Virus record (IMG/VR): IMGVR_UViG_3300027965_000207
Span: 1 to 25,565 of that record
Length of the DNA: 25,565 nucleotides
Origin: a virus
Reading direction: 5' to 3' (one strand)
Part shown: positions 20,700 to 25,565 of the stretch, piece after piece
How the letters are laid out: each line of letters begins with the position of its first letter
Numbering within the stretch: position 1 is the stretch's first letter
Translations under genes and position numbers: made by a program
The notes under the pieces: model-generated
Database searches by the model: none
Seen by the model: only the letters and a program-made list of their open reading frames with translations
What the model was told of the DNA's origin: nothing

Positions 20700-21818
20700 A
20701 TGCCATTCGGCGGATTACTTGCCGCGGGAATCTCCGCGGGCACTTCCATTTTCGGGGGTCTGCTGGGATCTTCCGCGTCCAAGAAGGCGGCCCAGCAACT
20801 GGCCGACAAAGGAATCCAGGCGGGCCGCAACGTGCAGCAGGCCGGCGCGGAAGCGCAGGGCGGCATGGATCGGGCCGTCTCTGCGGCCGCGGGCGACGTG
20901 AATGCCGGCGCGGATCGCGCCATCCAGGACGTATGGAGCGGCACGGATCGCGCCAACGCCACGCTCTCGGATGTCTACGCGCAGCAGCAGGCCAACCTGA
21001 ATCCCTACCTGGCGGCCGGCCAGCAGGGCGTCACCAGCCTGGCCAGCATGCTGGCGCCGGGCGGGGCACTCAGCAAGGAATTCAGCTTCAACCCGGCGGA
21101 CCTGAAAAACGAGCCGGGCTACCAGTTCACCTTGCAGCAAGGCACGCGCGCGTTGCAGAATGCCGCTTCCGCCCGCGGCGGGGCCAGCGGCAGTTCCAGC
21201 TTGAAGGCTCTGACGCGCTTCAGCCAGGGGCTCGCGGACACCACCTATCAGAACGCCTACAACCGCGCCCTGACCACCTTCCAGACCAACCGCAACAATA
21301 CGCTCGCCGGGATGCTGGACCTGGCCAACCTGGGGCAGTTCGGCACGCAGCAGTTCAACGCCACATCCACCAACTTCGGCAACCAGACCGCCGCCAACAC
21401 CCTGAACGCGGGTTTGTTCAGCGGCAACACGCGCTATAACGCGGCCAACCGGGTGGGCGACATCGGCCTGACCGGCGCCGAATACAACGGCAACCTGGGG
21501 CTACGCACCGCCGAGGACGTGGGCAACGATCTGATGGGCGTGGGCAACGCGCAGGCCGCCGGTACGGTAGGCGCGGCGAACGCCTGGCAGACCGCCCTGG
21601 GCGGCGTGGCCAATGCCGCGCAAACCTACGGCCTCAGCCGGATGCTGAACCCGTATGGCTCCGGCACGGTGGGCGCCTATGTGCCCAATCCGGGCTACGG
21701 CGGCGCGCCGCCCGCGGTGATGGACCAGGTAATTGCCAGCACCCCGGCGGCCAGCCTGCTGCCGCCGCCGGCGGTGAATCCCGACCCGTACAACTACTAC
21801 GGGCTGACGCACCCGTAA
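20700..21818 (+). CDS. DNA ejection (internal virion) protein, P22 gp7 position
   Basis: This 372-residue protein has GAGGAG upstream. Its N-terminus is a glycine-rich hydrophobic stretch (FGGLLAAGISAGTSIFGGLL) that suits membrane insertion and is common in podovirus ejection proteins. Next come helical Ala/Gln-rich repeats (KAAQQLADKGIQAGRNVQQ), then NPYLAAGQQGVTSLASMLAP with FNPADLKNEPGYQF, and LQQGTRALQNAASARGG, all familiar in phage internal proteins. Asn/Ala/Gly-rich parts follow, and a Pro/Tyr-rich tail ends it. P22 gp7 is smaller (229). The gene order (7-20-16) supports the call. Confidence 0.85.
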   Translation: MPFGGLLAAGISAGTSIFGGLLGSSASKKAAQQLADKGIQAGRNVQQAGAEAQGGMDRAVSAAAGDVNAGADRAIQDVWSGTDRANATLSDVYAQQQANLNPYLAAGQQGVTSLASMLAPGGALSKEFSFNPADLKNEPGYQFTLQQGTRALQNAASARGGASGSSSLKALTRFSQGLADTTYQNAYNRALTTFQTNRNNTLAGMLDLANLGQFGTQQFNATSTNFGNQTAANTLNAGLFSGNTRYNAANRVGDIGLTGAEYNGNLGLRTAEDVGNDLMGVGNAQAAGTVGAANAWQTALGGVANAAQTYGLSRMLNPYGSGTVGAYVPNPGYGGAPPAVMDQVIASTPAASLLPPPAVNPDPYNYYGLTHP

Positions 21819-21833
21819 ACAGGAGCTTTCCCC

Positions 21834-23465
21834 ATGCTAGACGCCTCGATCCCCCTGGCCGTGCGCCCCGCCCCCGTCGAGAACCCCATGGAAGTCTACG
21901 GGCGCGTGCTGGCGCTGCGCGGCATGCTGCAGCAGCAGCAACTGCACAACGAGCAGCTTCACGCCTACCAACTGGAGAACCAGCAACGCCAGCGCGAGAT
22001 GGACGCGCAGCAGACCTTGGGCCGGCTGCTCGATCAGCACTCCGCCATTGACCCCGCCGGCAACCTGGTGACCGACTCGGCGGCGGTGATGAAGGGCTTG
22101 GGCGCGGCCGGCTACGGCAGCGAAGCGCTGAAATACGACACCGCCCGGCGCGCCAACCTGAAATCCGCTTTTGATGCGGCCGAGGCACAGGTGAAGCTGA
22201 ACGGCACGCGGGCGGGCCGCCTGGGTTCCCTCTTCGGCGCGGTGCTGGGCGCCGATCCAGCCAGCCGGCCGCAGGCCTACCAGACTGCTGTGCAGCAAGC
22301 CGTCAACGAAAGGCTCCTGGATCCGCAGAAGGCCCAGGAGATGCTGAGCCATCCCTACGGCCCGGATCTGGAGGCCTCCATGCAGCGCTTCCAGGATCAG
22401 GCCATGACGGCCCAACAACAGCACCAGGCGGCGCTGGCCACGCTGCGGGAAATGCGCGAGAAGGCCGTATCGGATTCCATTATCGCGCGAAATCAGAGCA
22501 CCACGGCCAAGAATCAGGCGGACCTGGCGCAGACCAACCGGCAGAACGCGGCCGGCATACTGGCTGCCGCCCCCGACCAGGCCGGCTACGCCAAGGTCTG
22601 GTATGGCCTGGATGCGAAGGTACGCGATCAATTCCCACATCCCGATGATTGGGACGAAGACACCGCGCAACAGGTAGGCCGCATCGGCATGACCCCGGCG
22701 CAACAGACCCAAGCCGACCGGGAAGCCCAAATGGAGGAACACCAGGCGCAACTGGAGAAGCAAGGCTGGGCGCGCATCGGGCTGGAACGTCAGCGCGTGA
22801 GCGCAGAACTCCAGCGCCTGAACGCGGCCAACGGCACCGGCCCCATCGACCGGCGGGAAGCCGATCGCCTGTTGGCGCGCCTGGCTCCCGTGGAGAACGG
22901 ATTGAACCGGCAGCGCAAGCAGTTGGGCGCGGCCATCGCCGGCACCAAAGAGAACGATGGCACGGTGAATCACAAGCTGTATGTGGATCGCCTGGGCAAC
23001 GTCAAGCCCATGGCGGCAGCTTCGCAGGGCGACGAGGAGACGGCCGCGGCGCTGGTGGAAGAGATGCGCGGGCGCTATGGCGATGTGACCGACGAACTCA
23101 AAAGGACCATCGCGGACAAAAACAGCCTGCTGCAGCGTTCCGGGCGCCAGGTGGGCGTGGCCACCGAGGACGCCTGGGCGGCGCTGGACGCCGGCGATGC
23201 CAAGCTGTTTGGCACGGGGCGGCCCGCGAATGGTCCGCAACAAAGCGCCGGCACGCCGGCGCCTGCCCAGGCCGGCCTGCAGACTGCCGGCACGCCGGCC
23301 GCCAAACCCACCGCGCCGGTGCCCAGCAAGACCGCGGCGCCGCAGCAGTACAAAATCAACGGCGCCAGCTACACCGTGGGCCAGACCATCGTGAGCGGCG
23401 GCAAGCGCTACAAGTTTCTCGGCCTGAAGCCCAACGGCAAAGTCAGCGCCGAGCCTCTGGACTGA
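21834..23465 (+). CDS. DNA ejection (internal virion) protein, P22 gp20 position
   Basis: This 543-residue protein has AGGAGC upstream and is very rich in Gln and Ala. Residues about 19-65 form a long coiled helix (LQQQQLHNEQLHAYQLENQQ and on). Residues 160-240 and 280-330 are further charged helices. The end (380-543) is Pro/Ala-rich, then a small beta part YKINGASYTVGQTIVSGGKR. This layout of long Gln-rich helices and a disordered linker is typical of ejected proteins that form a channel across the envelope; P22 gp20 is about 471 residues. No enzymatic site is seen. Confidence 0.8.
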   Translation: MLDASIPLAVRPAPVENPMEVYGRVLALRGMLQQQQLHNEQLHAYQLENQQRQREMDAQQTLGRLLDQHSAIDPAGNLVTDSAAVMKGLGAAGYGSEALKYDTARRANLKSAFDAAEAQVKLNGTRAGRLGSLFGAVLGADPASRPQAYQTAVQQAVNERLLDPQKAQEMLSHPYGPDLEASMQRFQDQAMTAQQQHQAALATLREMREKAVSDSIIARNQSTTAKNQADLAQTNRQNAAGILAAAPDQAGYAKVWYGLDAKVRDQFPHPDDWDEDTAQQVGRIGMTPAQQTQADREAQMEEHQAQLEKQGWARIGLERQRVSAELQRLNAANGTGPIDRREADRLLARLAPVENGLNRQRKQLGAAIAGTKENDGTVNHKLYVDRLGNVKPMAAASQGDEETAAALVEEMRGRYGDVTDELKRTIADKNSLLQRSGRQVGVATEDAWAALDAGDAKLFGTGRPANGPQQSAGTPAPAQAGLQTAGTPAAKPTAPVPSKTAAPQQYKINGASYTVGQTIVSGGKRYKFLGLKPNGKVSAEPLD

Positions 23466-23480
23466 CCTCTCTCGAAAATC

Positions 23481-25565
23481 ATGCCTGTCGAACTGGACGC
23501 TTCGAGCATCGAGCTAGATCCGCGTGCGATCGCGCCCGCCCCGCTCGCCAGGACGGTAGAGCTGGAGCCCAACTCTATCGAACTGGAACCCAGCGCCATC
23601 GCGCCCGAGGCGCCGGTCACGCGCACCACCGGGCCGCAACCCGGCAGCTACACACCACCGCCCGCGGGCCGTGCGCCCATCCCGGCCGGTTTGCAGGGAC
23701 CGCCAGAGCCCGGCCGGCGCGGGGTGTACCACGGCGAGCCGATCGAGGAGACGCCACCCTCCCATCCGGGCGAGATGCGCGAGGCGCTGGGCTTCGGCGG
23801 CAGCTACGCCAAGCTGATTCCGCCCGCAGACCAGGATGCCAGTGTGCCCGCGCAAATCACCCGCGGGGCGCTGCGCGGCATCGTCAACACGCTGAGCCCC
23901 GAGAGCGCCAGCTATGCGCTGGCCTTCCTGGTGGGCGGCGAAGCGTTGCCGGCGGCTGCCAACCTGGCGCCGGTGGCGCGCGCGCTGAAGGATCTGCCCA
24001 GCGTCTTGAAGGCCCTGGATGTCACCGCCCATGCGGCCGTACCGGCCGCGGGCCTAGTGGTGGGCGGCAAGAACCTGGCCCAAGGCGGCGTCCCGCGGAA
24101 CATGGAGCAGGCCGCGGAAACGGCCATCAACGCGCTACTGTTGGGCGCCAGCGCAGTAGGGGCGATCCGGGCCGGCCACGAAGTTCTGAAGGCCTACCCT
24201 GAAGGCCCCACGCCCGAGGCCCAAACCCGGGCGACCCAAACCGGCGGCATCGCCACGCCCCCGGTCTCCAATGAGCAGGCCGCGGCCACGGCAGAAGCAC
24301 TCGCCCAGCAGGGCCGGCGCCTGGCGGCGCAGGCCTGGAAGGACCTGGACCGCAGCCAACCGCTCCCCATCCAGATCGGCAACCAGACGGTGTATTTGCA
24401 GCCGCCCGCCAAAGTGCCGCGGGTGGTGGGCGAAGTGCAGAACCCGGATACGCCCTGGAACCCGCCCACGCGCGTGACCAAGGGCTCGCGGGTGGTGCAC
24501 ACCATCACCGAGAGCGCCGACCCCACCAGCAAGGCCCTGGTCAGCGGCACGCCGGAAGTAGTCCAGAACTGGCTGCAGAGCCGGCAGGCCACGGTGTCGC
24601 GCACGCCCTACAGCGGCCCCGGCGACGTAGGCGGCGCGCCTCCGGTAGTGCCTGCGGCTGAAGTCTCCACACTCACCCAAAACCACGCTCTGCCCTCTGA
24701 TATCCAGCCCGGCCCCAACGGCACGGTAGTCATCGAGCGGCCCAGCGGCAAGTACACGATTCACGCCATTCAGCAGGGGCAAGTGTCCTTCGTGGCCGAG
24801 ACGCCGGCGGGAAACGTGCGCGGCACGCTGCCGCTACCCATCTTCCGGCAGATGATCGAGGCGCCCCCAGCCGCCCCGGCGCCGGCGGCCACGGCCAACG
24901 CCCCGGCCCCGGCGGCGGCGGGCGGCGCCGTAGAACTGGATCCGGCCACGGTGCAGCCGGCCCCGGCGGCCACCCAACAGAAACCCGAGCCGCAGCGCCA
25001 GACGCCCGCGCAGGTACAGGCGGGCGTGCTGGCCGCGCTGCGCGCGGACCTGGCCAAAGCCGAAGCCGCCGGCAACCAGCAGGTAGCCGCCGACAAACGC
25101 GCGGCCATCGCCCGCATCGAGGCCTCCATCGCGCGCAGCCAGCAGGCGCCGGCCGCCGGCGTGGCCAACGGGCAGCCAGAGAGCGCCCCAGCGGCGCCCG
25201 GGCAGCCGACCCCTCCCCCGGCCGTGGCAGCCCCGCCAGCGGCCCCGCTAGCGCAGCCAGCAGGGGATTTGGGGTCCGAGAGCCAGGCGGAGCCGGATCT
25301 GTTCGGCCAGGCCGGGCTCAGCGTGGACGACATCGTAGCCGGCCTGGAAGAGGCCGGCCTGGCGCCGGCGCAGAAAAGCACGCCGGCAGGCTTACCACAT
25401 GAGCCTCCTACGGCCGCGCAGGCAGGCGGAAAGGTATGGCCCGGCAGAGAAATTCCGCTCAGCCAGGATGCCGAAGGCAAGTCACGGTATTGGGTTCTGA
25501 GCGAGCGCGGCAGCGTGATCGTGGCCACCGATTACGAGCGCGGGCAGCGTGGCGTCATCCCGATC
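23481..25565 (+). CDS. Large partial internal virion protein, P22 gp16 position (open at the window end)
   Basis: The frame starts at ATG 23481 and continues to the window end with no stop, giving at least 695 residues; P22 gp16 has 609, so this one is larger. It begins with a short repeat (VELDASSIELDPRAIAP and VELEPNSIELEPSAIAP, residues 3-43), echoed once later (AVELDPATVQPAPA). Residues about 140-240 are hydrophobic and helical (SYALAFLVGGEALPAAANLA, INALLLGASAVGAIRAG), suitable for membrane interaction. Much of the rest is Pro/Ala-rich linker with a helical segment (VLAALRADLAKAEAAGNQQ). No lytic motif is visible yet. It may be an ejection protein or a long polyvalent virion protein; the missing part decides. 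Confidence 0.75.
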   Translation, partial: MPVELDASSIELDPRAIAPAPLARTVELEPNSIELEPSAIAPEAPVTRTTGPQPGSYTPPPAGRAPIPAGLQGPPEPGRRGVYHGEPIEETPPSHPGEMREALGFGGSYAKLIPPADQDASVPAQITRGALRGIVNTLSPESASYALAFLVGGEALPAAANLAPVARALKDLPSVLKALDVTAHAAVPAAGLVVGGKNLAQGGVPRNMEQAAETAINALLLGASAVGAIRAGHEVLKAYPEGPTPEAQTRATQTGGIATPPVSNEQAAATAEALAQQGRRLAAQAWKDLDRSQPLPIQIGNQTVYLQPPAKVPRVVGEVQNPDTPWNPPTRVTKGSRVVHTITESADPTSKALVSGTPEVVQNWLQSRQATVSRTPYSGPGDVGGAPPVVPAAEVSTLTQNHALPSDIQPGPNGTVVIERPSGKYTIHAIQQGQVSFVAETPAGNVRGTLPLPIFRQMIEAPPAAPAPAATANAPAPAAAGGAVELDPATVQPAPAATQQKPEPQRQTPAQVQAGVLAALRADLAKAEAAGNQQVAADKRAAIARIEASIARSQQAPAAGVANGQPESAPAAPGQPTPPPAVAAPPAAPLAQPAGDLGSESQAEPDLFGQAGLSVDDIVAGLEEAGLAPAQKSTPAGLPHEPPTAAQAGGKVWPGREIPLSQDAEGKSRYWVLSERGSVIVATDYERGQRGVIPI

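Noticed and set aside
22649-24202. 517-codon + frame across the junction of two ejection genes
   Set aside because: It is a shifted frame dominated by Arg, Gly and Pro; both overlapped genes have better composition and family-like features.

Overview
The window looks like part of a P22-type podovirus genome (a temperate phage or prophage) from a high-GC bacterium. The evidence is the late-gene order: small terminase, large terminase, portal, scaffold, coat, gp4-like connector, gp10-like stabilisation factor, tail proteins, then three large proteins in the position of the P22 ejection proteins gp7, gp20 and gp16. The host cannot be read from the sequence. The NusG-like gene resembles families that are abundant in Acidobacteriota and Bacteroidota, so such a host is only a weak inference. 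No tRNA, rRNA, CRISPR array, insertion sequence, integrase or attachment site was seen.

Layout. 1-1805 (+) is an early replication block: a winged-helix replication-initiator-like gene followed by two small unknown genes. The initiator gene contains near-identical palindromes and an A-rich purine tract, which resembles a lambda-O-style origin inside the initiator gene. 1851-2317 (-) holds two overlapping genes, each a single LuxR-type helix-turn-helix domain. They are divergent from 2421-3429 (+), which carries a conserved-looking phage protein and a NusG/RfaH-like antiterminator. That gene is bracketed by RNA-structure candidates: a hairpin plus an ops-like GGCGGTAG just before its start, and a two-stem structure just after its stop. 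From 3515 to the window end every gene is on the + strand and tightly packed: small proteins, TerS, TerL, a cluster of very small proteins, an orphan DNA methyltransferase, portal, scaffold, coat, connectors, tail and fibre-like proteins, an acetyltransferase and ejection proteins. The last gene runs off the window.

Working model (inference). The initiator fires replication from sites in its own gene. The LuxR pair and the NusG-like factor sit between early and late genes, where P22 and lambda keep their late switch. The NusG-like protein may let RNA polymerase read through the roughly 22 kb late operon, which contains at least one terminator-like hairpin after the coat gene. TerS/TerL package DNA into a procapsid built from portal, scaffold and coat. 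Two gp4-like connectors and the gp10-like protein close the portal. The downstream beta-rich repeat proteins probably form tail or receptor-binding structures, and the last three proteins are probably ejected with the DNA.
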